64,000 nt of DNA from Lantana camara (taxonomy: Eukaryota > Streptophyta > Magnoliopsida > Lamiales > Verbenaceae): the NCBI GenBank assembly GCA_037501455.1, contig CM074858.1, positions 85,844,501-85,908,500 on the forward strand, given 5' to 3'. Shown here in pieces: positions 24,441 through 38,000 of the stretch (the stretch's first letter is position 1; the number at the start of each line of letters is the position of its first letter). Both the position numbers and the translations under genes were made by a program. Below the pieces are notes generated by a model. It saw nothing but the letters and a program-made list of their open reading frames with translations. It was not told where the DNA came from and searched no databases.

Positions 24441-27400
24441 TGTAGCACCCGAGCGTAAGGTACCACATCCCCCGCACCGAGACCCGACCCGTATGTGAAA
24501 TGGAAGTCCATACACGTGCCGAATCCGCGGCGAACGGGGACACAACACACACGCTATGCTAGGCGGGACTAACCCTTAAACCAATCAGTGCAGGAATCAG
24601 AAAATCAGAGTTAAAATAGAATGCGGAAGCAAGAATTACATAGCATATATATACAATGAGCTAACAAGCTCCAAAAATAGATATACGAAAGCATTCCTTA
24701 ATCAACGGCGCTCATGGCCTACAGAAATCATAACGCTCCAAACTAAAATTATAATCATAAGCAAAATATCAACAAGAGTATGAATATGAGACAAAAGGAA
24801 GTGCTAAACACGAATGCACGACCTAGACGACTTGTATTCCCGCCTAGCACTCCTATACCTGCACAAAACAGCTGAAAAACAACCGGGTTCAGTCTAAAAG
24901 AGACTGGTGGGTATAAAACAGGGCATAAGATATATAATATCGCGTAATTTAAACACATACATGCAAGCCCTAATCCCGTGTGAAGTTTGAAAGGAATTTA
25001 CCAAGTGGTTAAAACAAAAGAAGACATCAACGGGATTACGACGTTCATTTTCATTCATAATTATTCATAAGGGTTTAAGCTCGGCGAGTGAGCGTGCACA
25101 ATCTCCAACCTTCTCCTCGTGTAATCATATCATAATTAGTGGTTGTCATACATATCTTTCGTGCACATACAAAATGATCATAATCATACATATACACCTT
25201 CTTCCTCCGGGTGGTGGACAAGTTAGCTAGACCTGACCACCGGTAAATACATAGGCCAATGGGGGTACATGAATCCCCCAAGGGCACGCAGCTCCCATTC
25301 CTCGCTAAACCTCCTAGCGAGGGCCGGTATCACCGTAGTTTGGTTGGAACTAGTATATGGGATCCCCGTCAGCCCTTGCTTCCTCGGTTAGCCACATATA
25401 CTAAGTCCCGGGGCCCGTGAACATATCATCCATACAATCTCGCCCAAAACATAAGGTAGGGTTTCATAATAAAAAAAAGGGTCATACGTTTGAAATCATT
25501 TACTCAAAATGACTCGATTTATATAAATATATTATTTTGGCTTAAAACTTTGCACATAAGGGATTTATAGGGTTGTTTTAACTAATAGAAGAAAAACCCA
25601 CCTTTACCAAAGCAAAATAAAAGCACAAGCGTCTCAAGGCTCGCCCGCGTCTCTGACCAAACCCGAATCTGTTCAAAAGAAAAGGTATGAGACGCAATGA
25701 CCACATATGACGCTCGGCAATGAAGTGCATATGACATGAATGCATAAATGATCATGTTATATTATAAAAATGTTCATGTGCACGATTAATAAATTTAAAA
25801 CATATAATTCAAATCATTCATTCATATGTTTCATTTGATTTCATAATTTCATAAATTCATACCATTCATATAATCTTCATAAATTCATATAAATTCCATA
25901 AATTCATAACATTCATAGGTTCATATAAATTTCATAAATTCAAATCATTCATAATATTCAAAAATTCATAAATTCATAGCGTTCATAATTCATATTTAGG
26001 AGTAAAATAAATAATTGAAACGTTCAAACACTAGTCAGTCGAATAAATACGCGAAATGGGAATCAATTAATTTCAATAATTAAATTAAATCATATAATAT
26101 ATAAAATATATAATAAATATATATAATATATAATATAATATATATATATAATAACATATAGTATATAATATACAATATATATATACTATATACATATATA
26201 TACACGTACAACCACACACACACATGCATGCATGAATTACAACATACTACATATATATATATTTACAGCCATGCATGCATTATAACACAACACACACCTC
26301 ATATATATATATACATAATTACGTACACACACACAACATGCATGCACATAAACACAAATATATATACACAAACAACACCACTCCCATGCATGCAATACAC
26401 ACACGCTGCACCAGAATTGCAGCAACAAAACTCAGTAAAAGAAGCAACACAAGCCATGGAAGCAACAGCAGCAACAGCCCAAGAAAACAGCAAAATAAAT
26501 CAAGCAAAACGGGGTGACACGGGGGTGTCACCCACAAAGCTTGGACCGAGACACCCCCGTGTCTCGGTACAGAAAAGCCAGCCCTCACAGCACCCCCGTT
26601 CCTCGCTGGAACGGGTAGAAAGGACACGCCCGTGACAGCAGCAGCAGCTCCCTCAGTTTTGACAGAAATGCGCAGGAAACAGAGCATGAAAAAGCGTAGG
26701 AAATTCAAGCAACAAATGCAACACAATAAGGTCCAAATTGCTGCTACAACTCAACCAATATACACACTAAAAAGACATGAAAGATGACAGCAAAAAGGAG
26801 AAGGAAAACAGCAGTTTTGACAGCAATTCAGCGTGAGAAAAACAGGGCACGGCTGCGGAAAAACAGGGCACGGCTGCTCTCAACCCATGCGACCCATAAC
26901 AGGTCCGAAAAGCCAACAATTGTACAGCAAAATAACATGAAACCAACACAAGATTCAGTCCCAATCAAACTCACACAAGAAGGAAGCCATACGTGACATT
27001 GAAGTGAATTTTCTGAAAATCTCATAAATGATATCTCATATATTACTCAATAACCACGAAAGTAATGATCATAATTGATATGAGGATGTTAAAACAATTA
27101 ATATCAGGCTTGGAATCGATCAAAACCATGAAGAATCGAAGGAGATCAACATTTTGCTCAAAAACCATCATTTTCGGTAAAACAGTCCAGAAATGGAGAA
27201 ACCAAGCTCAAACTTGTGAATGAAAGGATGAAAATGAACAGAATTAAACATATAATTCAACCCCTAACTTACCTTGATGATTGGTTGAAGTTTGGGGAAG
27301 ATTTGAGCTCCAAAATCTCCAAATGAAGAAGGGTTTCGGGACTGGAGGAGATGCAGTAGCTTTGGCTGAGTTTTTGGGGATGGTGAGAGGGTTAACTCGG

Positions 27401-28329
27401 TTAAAGCTTGAAATATCTAGATAGGTGGTCGAGTTAGGGTTTAAATGAATCAAACTATGGTTACTTTGGTTATGGTTTGGATGAGATATGGCTCAATTAG
27501 TGCAGCAAGGTCAAGTTGATCTCCGTTTCGTTTTTCGGTTGGATTTCGGAGATTCAAATGAATTAGGAAAATTATAAGGCTAAGTTTACTAAACTCGAAT
27601 TTTCGTTACGAGTTCAGCGGAGTTGACGAAACTCGAATCCGAGTTTCCGAGCTCAAGATATTAAATTCGGAACCAAGGGTACGCTAAGTGCTCGTTAGCC
27701 CCCGTTTTGGTTCCTCAAATGAAATTTAATTCGTTAACATAACAATTGAATTCAAAAATATAATTTGAGCATAAGATCATGTTCATAACACACATATGTA
27801 CGACATATTACAAAATCGTAGCAATTTGATATCATATCATATAAGAACGAAGCACAAAATTAATAACAAAGCTAAATCATGCAATTCATGCAAATGTTCA
27901 TGCAAAAATATGATCTTCATGCAATTTCCATGCATAAATAATTCTCATGCATATATATAATTTGCATGCATAATTATAAAATTTTCCATGCATAAATAAC
28001 AAACTCCATGCATGCATATATCCACGTATAGTATATATACAATATATATATTATTAAGTAATTAATTAAACATGATTAATTAACATAACATATAATTAGC
28101 ATAATCATTAAATTAATAATAATAATAATTAAACATATATAATTATACACATATATACGAGACATATATATATATGTAAAATTACTAATATTAAAATAAT
28201 ATAATATAATATAATAAAATAATAACAATAATTATAAAATTAAATATAAAGCACGTAAAAACAATTAATTCGCGCAATTAGGTAAACACATACGTTCTAC
28301 CTTTACGTCCGAAAAGTCGGGGCGTTACA
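24441..28329 (-). repeat. 3' LTR of the young gypsy element (3889 bp)
   Basis: Paired with 31569-35457 at a constant offset of 7128. It contains AT-rich CATAAATTCAT words (about 25800-26000), a TA microsatellite (about 26090-26330), palindromes at 26512-26567, and a doubled ACAGGGCACGGCTGC near 26848-26876. ORFs inside are duplicated exactly in the other LTR and look non-coding. Confidence 0.95.
26512..26567. repeat. palindrome pair in young gypsy LTR
   Basis: GGTGACACGGGGGTGTCACC (26513-26532) and CCGAGACACCCCCGTGTCTC (from 26546, arms closing at 26567). The design is the same GACAC/GTGTC type as in the TR-GAG-like LTRs. A related imperfect hairpin lies near 26590-26615. The copy in the other LTR is at 33640-33695. 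Confidence 0.75.
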
Positions 28330-28342
28330 ATCTCTCCCCCTT
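28330..28342 (-). other. polypurine tract of the young gypsy element
   Basis: The minus-strand run AAGGGGGAGAGAT directly precedes the LTR start TGTAACGCCC. Confidence 0.8.
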
Positions 28343-30020
28343 AAAAGAATCCGTCCTCGGATTCACTGCTCGCTCGAAAACCACTCGGGGTGAAACCTTT
28401 ACATCTTATCCCCTCGTTCAATCCTTGAGAATCCTTTTCGTGGGGAGCCTTTACGACAACCTTATCTCCAATCTCAACCTCCAATTTCTTCTTCCGAAGA
28501 CTCACATAAATCTTTTGTTGATCCTGAACAACCTTCATCCGTTGTCTAACTATCTGGAACTTATCAATAACATCTTGTACTGTCTTAGAGGGTTTTTCCT
28601 TCTTTTCCCCTCTATTAATCCCTTCTTGCTTGGTCCAATTACATTCCTCCAAGTCAAAGAGCAACGGTGATCGACATTTACGTCCATACAGAGCTTCACA
28701 AGGGCCATGTCAATCGAGGCTTGATAGCTATTGTTGTAAGCAACCTCGACTAATGGCAACTGCTCATTCCACGAGCTATGAAAGTCCAATGCACATGCTC
28801 TCAACAATTCCTCCAGATACTTAATCAATATTTCTGATTGTCCGTCGGTCTGAAGATGGAAAGCTGTGCTGAAATGAAGCCTTGTTCCCAAACACTTCTG
28901 TAATTCTTGCCATAATCTTTGAAGTAAACCTGGGATCCCGATCCGAGACAATACTAACAAGTACACCCTGGAGCCTGATAATCTCATCATTGTATCTCTT
29001 GGCCAACTTATTCAGTTATCGGACATTCTGATTGTAAGAAAATGAGCGGATTTTGTCCACCTGTCCACGATAACCCAAATCCCATCAATAGAATTGCTTC
29101 AATAAAACCTCAATACCTTCTCTCAGGTTAGCTCTTCTACCTTCCTTGTAGTTCCACATTTCTGAAATAATGTAACGTCCACTCGGGTTGTATTCGTTTA
29201 CCTCAAACAGAACTGATGTCACAGTTTTGAAAATCTCCTCACCGTAATTCTCCTTCAGGTCTCTCACCTTTCATCGTCTTCATTTGTTACTGCCTGTTCT
29301 CTGCCATTAATTTTAACCACTTCCTTGTTTCTAAATGCCTTGAGCAGCAAATCCACTGTATTTAATACTTCTAAGTCTCCTTCATTACTCAAAGCAAAGA
29401 TCACTGTCACTAATTCCGAATCGTGAGTGGGGTAGTTCTTTTTCATGCTCTTTCAGTTTCCTTGAGGCATAGGCGATCACTCTTCCAGTTTGCATCGCCA
29501 CACATCCCAAACTTCCTTTTGAGGCGTCCGTATAAACTGTATATCTTTCTGTACCTTCAGGAAGTGCTAATACAGGAGCGGTGGTCAACTTTTCCTTTAA
29601 AAATTGAAAGTTATCCTCACATGTCTCTTCCACTCAATTTAACCACCTTCTTAGTCAATCGGGTTAAAGGAGCTGTAATCTTCGAAAATCCTGTACAAAT
29701 TTTCGATAGTAGTCTGCCAATCCCAGAACTTCTTACTCCTAAAACATTTTTCGGCTTTGCCATAGAATAACCGTCTCGGTCTAAGAAGGGTCTACCTCTA
29801 AACTTTTCCTTGAAATAATATGACCCAGAAATGCTACCTGATCAATCCAAAACTCGTCTTTGCTAAACTTAGCTTACAATCCGATGCTCTCTTAAGGTCT
29901 CCAACAAAATTCTGAGGTGCCTTGCATGATCCTCTGGAGTTCTCGAATAAACCCAAATGTCATCGAAGAAGATTACCACAACTTATCCTTCCATCAGAAC
30001 TGAACACTCCCGAACCAACT
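28341..30020 (-). pseudogene. broken pol (RNase H and integrase remnants) of the young gypsy element
   Basis: Scattered frames on the minus strand match gypsy pol: RNase H with VYTDASKGSLG near 29530, integrase core pieces with SDRDPRFTSK near 28930 and LQTDGQSEILIKYLEELL near 28820, and AYNNSYQAS near 28710. Several frameshifts and stops separate them. Between the protease start (about 30050) and RNase H only traces of reverse transcriptase are present, so the catalytic YxDD block is gone. Enzymes for the recent transposition must have come from another copy, unless the damage came after insertion. Confidence 0.85.
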
Positions 30021-30034
30021 GATCTGTCTGAAGA

Positions 30035-31354
30035 CTACCACCCAGTGGCGAACTCACCAAACAACAAGAAGAAAAAGCAAATAACAGACAAGCACGGAAT
30101 AGCAATCAAGTCACAAGAAATAAAAGAATGCGTGACACTCGAATCAAAAAGTGCATGAAAGAGTGCATGAATGCTCATGTTATGTATGCATAGGGTACCT
30201 TCTACCGCTGCTGGGGGATCGATTTCTGCATCTTGCTCTTCACCTTCAAGGGCGTAAGCACGAGCCTGAATCATCGGCCTTTGAACTCCCTTTTTAAATC
30301 CCGGAATCTTGTCGGGGCATATATCCGCCCTATGATCAGCTTTTCCACATATTAAGCATAAACCCAACCTCTTCCAGCAATTGTGATAATTGTGAGTTGG
30401 CCCTCCACAATATGTACATGGTGGCTTGGAGAATCGTGCTTCATTCGGACCTTGTCGATCCCTTGTTGGTGCAGGCAAAGCTTTGAGAGCCGGGGGAGTT
30501 TGTCCTCCCATTCTTGGCTTCTTAAATGGAATCTTAGGAGGGGAAGTAGCTTGAACCATAGGTCGCTTTCCCGAACTTGTTCCAGAACCTCGTTCCATCA
30601 GTGGCCTAAAAATCGGATCTTTCTTCCTATACTCCTCTTCTTGAACTAGAGCCCTCTGTACCGTATCGGCAAAAGACTCAAAATTGTGACCTGCCTGACC
30701 GTGTCTCAAATCCTGTCTTAATCCCGCAATAAATTTCCTTGACTTTCTCTTCTCATCCCGGGTGACATGAGGAGCATATTTCCCAAGTCTGTTAAATACG
30801 GTGAGGTATTGGGTCACCGTACACGCTCCTTGCTTAAGATCCATGAACTCTTGCTCCTTTCTCTCTCTCACTACCTCCGGCACAAAACATTCTCTGAATT
30901 CTCTTTTAAAGACCTCCCAAGTCACTTCCTCTTCATCCACTTCAAGTTTCTCTCTAGTTCGTTCCCACCATTCATACGCATCTCCATCCAGTTGGAATAT
31001 AGCAAATTGGGCCTTCTCTTGTGTGGTGAATTGTCGGACCCCAAATATCCTCTCTAGTCGAATCAACCAACCCTCCGAGACCGAATCGTCAATAGAACCA
31101 GAAAATCGAGGGGGGTTGTAACTCAGAAACACCCCATGAGGATCTCTATTGTTATGGTTTAGTGGAGGAGCTTGTTGTTCTGCATGTTGAGGTGGGGGAG
31201 CTTGAGCCCTTCTATGCTCAACGTAGTTGAAAACCGCTTCCATGAAATTCCCCATATCCATCGGTGGTGCTTGTGGTTGAGGTGGAGGCGTAGGAGATCG
31301 ATCATGATGACGACGGCGTCCGGGAGATCTCTCACGATGTCTACGTGGAGGCAT
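30035..31354 (-). CDS. gag with truncated protease of the young gypsy element
   Basis: A 439-residue open frame from MPPRRHRERS (31354). Residues 1-60 are arginine- and proline-rich. About 75-230 is the Ty3-type gag core (GDAYEWWERT, FMDLKQGACTVTQYL). About 315-350 are zinc knuckles (CTYCGGPTHNYHNC, CLICGKADHRADIC). The protease begins after AYALEGE, but its active site reads LFDSSVTHSF, where DPGATHSF or similar is usual, so it is probably inactive. The last 30 residues diverge where pol is deleted. Gag is intact and would package RNA. A 195-bp leader separates it from the primer site. Confidence 0.88.
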   Translation of the reverse strand: MPPRRHRERSPGRRRHHDRSPTPPPQPQAPPMDMGNFMEAVFNYVEHRRAQAPPPQHAEQQAPPLNHNNRDPHGVFLSYNPPRFSGSIDDSVSEGWLIRLERIFGVRQFTTQEKAQFAIFQLDGDAYEWWERTREKLEVDEEEVTWEVFKREFRECFVPEVVRERKEQEFMDLKQGACTVTQYLTVFNRLGKYAPHVTRDEKRKSRKFIAGLRQDLRHGQAGHNFESFADTVQRALVQEEEYRKKDPIFRPLMERGSGTSSGKRPMVQATSPPKIPFKKPRMGGQTPPALKALPAPTRDRQGPNEARFSKPPCTYCGGPTHNYHNCWKRLGLCLICGKADHRADICPDKIPGFKKGVQRPMIQARAYALEGEEQDAEIDPPAAVEGTLCIHNMSIHALFHALFDSSVTHSFISCDLIAIPCLSVICFFFLLFGEFATGW

Positions 31355-31548
31355 CCTGTTCCAGAAACACTAATATGCATGCTATCTTTAGTCCATGCAT
31401 GCAAGTGCAATTAATTTGATCAAAATTCAAGATTTAGAGCACACAAGCACGTAAACAATGCATATGCAACACATTGACAAGTTGTTCCTAAAGCCGAACG
31501 ACCTAACTGACTCAACACGACACTAGAGCCCGGGTTTTGCAACCCTAA

Positions 31549-31560
31549 GCTCTGATACCA
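31549..31560 (-). other. primer binding site of the young gypsy element
   Basis: The minus strand reads TGGTATCAGAGC (initiator tRNA-Met), eight bases inside the 5' LTR. Confidence 0.9.
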
Positions 31561-31568
31561 CTTAAGGA

Positions 31569-34500
31569 TGTAGCACCCGAGCGTAAGGTACCACATCCCC
31601 CGCACCGAGACCCGACCCGTATGTGAAATGGAAGTCCATACACGTGCCGAATCCGCGGCGAACGGGGACACAACACACACGCTATGCTAGGCGGGACTAA
31701 CCCTTAAACCAATCAGTGCAGGAATCAGAAAATCAGAGTTAAAATAGAATGCGGAAGCAAGAATTACATAGCATATATATACAATGAGCTAACAAGCTCC
31801 AAAAATAGATATACGAAAGCATTCCTTAATCAACGGCGCTCATGGCCTACAGAAATCATAACGCTCCAAACTAAAATTATAATCATAAGCAAAATATCAA
31901 CAAGAGTATGAATATGAGACAAAAGGAAGTGCTAAACACGAATGCACGACCTAGACGACTTGTATTCCCGCCTAGCACTCCTATACCTGCACAAAACAGC
32001 TGAAAAACAACCGGGTTCAGTCTAAAAGAGACTGGTGGGTATAAAACAGGGCATAAGATATATAATATCGCGTAATTTAAACACATACATGCAAGCCCTA
32101 ATCCCGTGTGAAGTTTGAAAGGAATTTACCAAGTGGTTAAAACAAAAGAAGACATCAACGGGATTACGACGTTCATTTTCATTCATAATTATTCATAAGG
32201 GTTTAAGCTCGGCGAGTGAGCGTGCACAATCTCCAACCTTCTCCTCGTGTAATCATATCATAATTAGTGGTTGTCATACATATCTTTCGTGCACATACAA
32301 AATGATCATAATCATACATATACACCTTCTTCCTCCGGGTGGTGGACAAGTTAGCTAGACCTGACCACCGGTAAATACATAGGCCAATGGGGGTACATGA
32401 ATCCCCCAAGGGCACGCAGCTCCCATTCCTCGCTAAACCTCCTAGCGAGGGCCGGTATCACCGTAGTTTGGTTGGAACTAGTATATGGGATCCCCGTCAG
32501 CCCTTGCTTCCTCGGTTAGCCACATATACTAAGTCCCGGGGCCCGTGAACATATCATCCATACAATCTCGCCCAAAACATAAGGTAGGGTTTCATAATAA
32601 AAAAAAGGGTCATACGTTTGAAATCATTTACTCAAAATGACTCGATTTATATAAATATATTATTTTGGCTTAAAACTTTGCACATAAGGGATTTATAGGG
32701 TTGTTTTAACTAATAGAAGAAAAACCCACCTTTACCAAAGCAAAATAAAAGCACAAGCGTCTCAAGGCTCGCCCGCGTCTCTGACCAAACCCGAATCTGT
32801 TCAAAAGAAAAGGTATGAGACGCAATGACCACATATGACGCTCGGCAATGAAGTGCATATGACATGAATGCATAAATGATCATGTTATATTATAAAAATG
32901 TTCATGTGCACGATTAATAAATTTAAAACATATAATTCAAATCATTCATTCATATGTTTCATTTGATTTCATAATTTCATAAATTCATACCATTCATATA
33001 ATCTTCATAAATTCATATAAATTCCATAAATTCATAACATTCATAGGTTCATATAAATTTCATAAATTCAAATCATTCATAATATTCAAAAATTCATAAA
33101 TTCATAGCGTTCATAATTCATATTTAGGAGTAAAATAAATAATTGAAACGTTCAAACACTAGTCAGTCGAATAAATACGCGAAATGGGAATCAATTAATT
33201 TCAATAATTAAATTAAATCATATAATATATAAAATATATAATAAATATATATAATATATAATATAATATATATATATAATAACATATAGTATATAATATA
33301 CAATATATATATACTATATACATATATATACACGTACAACCACACACACACATGCATGCATGAATTACAACATACTACATATATATATATTTACAGCCAT
33401 GCATGCATTATAACACAACACACACCTCATATATATATATACATAATTACGTACACACACACAACATGCATGCACATAAACACAAATATATATACACAAA
33501 CAACACCACTCCCATGCATGCAATACACACACGCTGCACCAGAATTGCAGCAACAAAACTCAGTAAAAGAAGCAACACAAGCCATGGAAGCAACAGCAGC
33601 AACAGCCCAAGAAAACAGCAAAATAAATCAAGCAAAACGGGGTGACACGGGGGTGTCACCCACAAAGCTTGGACCGAGACACCCCCGTGTCTCGGTACAG
33701 AAAAGCCAGCCCTCACAGCACCCCCGTTCCTCGCTGGAACGGGTAGAAAGGACACGCCCGTGACAGCAGCAGCAGCTCCCTCAGTTTTGACAGAAATGCG
33801 CAGGAAACAGAGCATGAAAAAGCGTAGGAAATTCAAGCAACAAATGCAACACAATAAGGTCCAAATTGCTGCTACAACTCAACCAATATACACACTAAAA
33901 AGACATGAAAGATGACAGCAAAAAGGAGAAGGAAAACAGCAGTTTTGACAGCAATTCAGCGTGAGAAAAACAGGGCACGGCTGCGGAAAAACAGGGCACG
34001 GCTGCTCTCAACCCATGCGACCCATAACAGGTCCGAAAAGCCAACAATTGTACAGCAAAATAACATGAAACCAACACAAGATTCAGTCCCAATCAAACTC
34101 ACACAAGAAGGAAGCCATACGTGACATTGAAGTGAATTTTCTGAAAATCTCATAAATGATATCTCATATATTACTCAATAACCACGAAAGTAATGATCAT
34201 AATTGATATGAGGATGTTAAAACAATTAATATCAGGCTTGGAATCGATCAAAACCATGAAGAATCGAAGGAGATCAACATTTTGCTCAAAAACCATCATT
34301 TTCGGTAAAACAGTCCAGAAATGGAGAAACCAAGCTCAAACTTGTGAATGAAAGGATGAAAATGAACAGAATTAAACATATAATTCAACCCCTAACTTAC
34401 CTTGATGATTGGTTGAAGTTTGGGGAAGATTTGAGCTCCAAAATCTCCAAATGAAGAAGGGTTTCGGGACTGGAGGAGATGCAGTAGCTTTGGCTGAGTT

Positions 34501-35457
34501 TTTGGGGATGGTGAGAGGGTTAACTCGGTTAAAGCTTGAAATATCTAGATAGGTGGTCGAGTTAGGGTTTAAATGAATCAAACTATGGTTACTTTGGTTA
34601 TGGTTTGGATGAGATATGGCTCAATTAGTGCAGCAAGGTCAAGTTGATCTCCGTTTCGTTTTTCGGTTGGATTTCGGAGATTCAAATGAATTAGGAAAAT
34701 TATAAGGCTAAGTTTACTAAACTCGAATTTTCGTTACGAGTTCAGCGGAGTTGACGAAACTCGAATCCGAGTTTCCGAGCTCAAGATATTAAATTCGGAA
34801 CCAAGGGTACGCTAAGTGCTCGTTAGCCCCCGTTTTGGTTCCTCAAATGAAATTTAATTCGTTAACATAACAATTGAATTCAAAAATATAATTTGAGCAT
34901 AAGATCATGTTCATAACACACATATGTACGACATATTACAAAATCGTAGCAATTTGATATCATATCATATAAGAACGAAGCACAAAATTAATAACAAAGC
35001 TAAATCATGCAATTCATGCAAATGTTCATGCAAAAATATGATCTTCATGCAATTTCCATGCATAAATAATTCTCATGCATATATATAATTTGCATGCATA
35101 ATTATAAAATTTTCCATGCATAAATAACAAACTCCATGCATGCATATATCCACGTATAGTATATATACAATATATATATTATTAAGTAATTAATTAAACA
35201 TGATTAATTAACATAACATATAATTAGCATAATCATTAAATTAATAATAATAATAATTAAACATATATAATTATACACATATATACGAGACATATATATA
35301 TATGTAAAATTACTAATATTAAAATAATATAATATAATATAATAAAATAATAACAATAATTATAAAATTAAATATAAAGCACGTAAAAACAATTAATTCG
35401 CGCAATTAGGTAAACACATACGTTCTACCTTTACGTCCGAAAAGTCGGGGCGTTACA
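31569..35457 (-). repeat. 5' LTR of the young gypsy element (3889 bp)
   Basis: Same length as the 3' LTR with no difference in the blocks compared. It holds the same TA microsatellite (about 33218-33460) and palindromes (33640-33695). It is flanked at right by AAACC (35458-35462). Confidence 0.95.
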
Positions 35458-35462
35458 AAACC

Positions 35463-36852
35463 CCTACCCATGGCCAAAAAGCGGAAGCACCCCTCCCCCC
35501 TAAACCCTCCTCGCCAGCCAAGCCACAACCACCCAAACGCCGCCAAGTATACGCGAGGTCATCCCTGCGGCGACTACCCTATTATCGAAACGGAGGAGGA
35601 TCTCCGTCTTTACCGCGAACACTTGGCCAGAGAACGAGAAGCGGCGGAAATACCTTCACCACCGCCGCCTCAAACCCTAGATCCGCCATCCCAACCACCC
35701 ATCACCCCTTTTTCCAGTCATCCGCACTGCGGCGTATCTCTACACCTTCTTAGACGTGAAGGGCAAAGCTGATAGGGCCGCCGCTGCACTCTCTAGTTCC
35801 GCCGCCCTATCTCATCCGCTAACCACCACTGATCCACCACTCACCACTGCAGAAAAGCGAGCCAAGTGCCGACGGAAAAACCTAGCCGCCGTCTCCGCCG
35901 TTGTTTTCGTTCCTATTCCCAAGAAGTTTCAGGCGCCGGAGGCTGGATCCCGCCGTTCCAGCAGTCTCTGGGCCATTTCTAGGAGCCACGCACCACCACA
36001 ACCGCCGATTTTGATTGATCTGAGCCACCAACCCTCTAAGAAGCTCTGCCGACCGCCGTCTATCATCGTCTCCCTGTCGCGGGTTTCGTTGGCTTCCCCA
36101 TCTACACCTCCCCCTCTGGCGGAAGACAGCGCACCGCCCGTTTTAGGTGCCCCTCCTCTGATTCCCGTATTTGAGGAAGCCGGGCCGTCCCAGCAGTACT
36201 CCCCTTCATCAGATGCCCCAAGCCCCTCAGGTTCTAATTCCGATGAAGCCGACTCCCTCTACTCCTTAACTAATCCGAAATTCACATTTGAAGGTGAAGA
36301 GATCCCTTGTCCAGAACCATTAAGGCGAGTTTCTACTCGTTCTCGCCTCAGTTGTCCACTCCAGCATCCCACCATCCCACAGGTTACTTCTGACGAGTCA
36401 GAGGGCTCTGACGAATTTGAAGGAGAAGCACCAACTCGCACAAGGAAGCCGAAGTTCAATGCTTACATAACGCCCATTGTAGCAGGTAAGGCTCCTGATT
36501 TGGAGACTTTGAAGAAATTAGGCTTACATGATGTTGCTTGTGATTACATGACTGCAATTGGGTGGTATGAGTTCTTTATCTTAGATGACCCCATTTATGT
36601 GGAGTTGGTGCGGGAATTTTATCATACATTTCGCTTTCGGACCCCCAATAACTTTAATTTGAATACCCCCTGCATTAGTTTCACTTTGATGAATTCCCCT
36701 TTTCATATGTCAGTGAATGATTTTAATATTGCTCTTGGCTTTGTGGCTACCTCAGCTTTACAAAACGAGGACTATGTGCACATGCTTAATGCTTTTAAAA
36801 ATGAGCCTGCCTTTGTTGATAGGGACGTTTTTCATGCTCTTTCTGAACCTAG
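35463..36852 (+). pseudogene. Athila env-like ORF, first part
   Basis: Plant Athila elements carry a third ORF after integrase, called env-like by position; its function is unproven. Here it begins near MAKKRKHPSP (35470) with a basic, proline-rich N-terminus. A frameshift near 35757 moves it to the frame of 35756 onward. A serine/proline-rich acidic segment follows to about 36420, then a conserved globular part (NAYITPIVAGKAPDLETLKK, YVELVREFYHTFRFRTPN). The copia element enters at 36853. Its reading frame resumes without shift at 47379, so that insertion alone separates the halves. The last residues of the apparent ORF (to 36913) are copia LTR, not env. Confidence 0.82.
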
Positions 36853-38000
36853 TGTTAGCAATAGTGCCCTAAAAGCCGATTGGATATCCGTTTTGTACTT
36901 TTCCTTATTGTAATCACAGACAATCTTTGAATAAAATAACGAATTGAGGCAACACTTCTTTATATGCTCTTGTTTGGTATGCGTTTACTTTAGTTGTGCA
37001 TGTATGAGAACTCCCCTAATCCTGATGACTTTAGGACTCTACCATTTAGGTGAAATGGTTCATGAAACGAGCCTTATATCACATAAGTCATGATTAGTAA
37101 AATACTCCAAGCCGATGAGTCCTACAGACACTGGGAGTGTTAACCTGACTCCTCTAAGGCTTGCTTGTGGGATCACGCCCTTAAGAAGGACCACCTTGTT
37201 TCATGGAGGTGCAAAGTGTATAGTTGATACGTGCGTGATACATGAGGGTGCTTACTTCCATAAGTAAGTTCACTGAGGTGCCTCGTGTGAGAAGATTCCT
37301 AAATGGGAAAGGAAGTTTCTATTTTAGGAAATGGAAACTTCCAGATTAGGAAATATCTCACGAGTCATTTACGTGATTAATTGATCCTTAGACTTGAGGT
37401 TCCAGGTTACGTTATGAGTTAACTCTGTAGTCTTAGGTATAAGCTTTAAAGGGTGTCGCCTTAGACAACTGATTCAAGACTTATGCTGGGGTTGCATAAG
37501 TGACTCATGAAAGTGAATGAGAATCAAGAAAGGACCTACACTTGCGTTTGCAAGGTGATCTCTTATTGTGTAAGTCATTCATATACCATATGAAGTCCTT
37601 GGTGAAGGCAGTATATCAAGACATCAAGAAAAGGGTTTCTTGGATTGAGATCAAATGGATATGAAATGCACTTAGCTTTAAGACCAGATTATTAGGGTTC
37701 TGATTATTCCCTTACCCTAGATCATGGTTGAGAGATAGTAAGTAGGAGGATTGTATCTCACATAAACCAATGACTTAAAGGTTCTGTCGAATCGATACAT
37801 TCCAATTCAGCTAGGGGTTAAACACCTGTTGCTAGACTATGGTCGTTTAATCTGTGGACTGATTAATTAATTAGTGAATTAATTAATTAGGGTCACTGCT
37901 AATTGAATTGAGAACCTAGAGGGTCACACACAACAACTTGGTTACATGAGTTGAGGCTTTAAAATGATTAAACGAGTTAATCAAGCCGAGTGGGTTTCCA

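Larger units (their letters stand above)
24441..35457 (-). mobile_element. Ty3/gypsy element with apparently identical LTRs and a defective pol
   Basis: Two direct repeats of 3889 bp each (24441-28329, 31569-35457) start TGTAGCACCC and end GGGCGTTACA. The perfect target duplication AAACC lies at 24436-24440 and 35458-35462. The 3239-bp internal region has, on the minus strand, a primer site, intact gag, a protease start, remnants of RNase H and integrase, and a polypurine tract. The reverse transcriptase core is almost wholly missing. Equal LTR lengths with no difference in any block I compared point to a recent insertion, although pol is broken. Its LTR plan and palindrome motif resemble the TR-GAG-like family. 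Confidence 0.93.

Noticed and set aside
26228..27025. Cluster of small ORFs on both strands, repeated exactly at 33356-34153
   Set aside because: They lie at the same place in both LTRs of one element, are low-complexity (HTH, AAAAT runs) and overlap on opposite strands. They are repeat content.
24441..35457. Possibility that the identical 3889-bp blocks are an assembly duplication
   Set aside because: The perfect AAACC duplications, the primer site and the polypurine tract at the right junctions fit one real LTR element. It is kept as a check in the findings.
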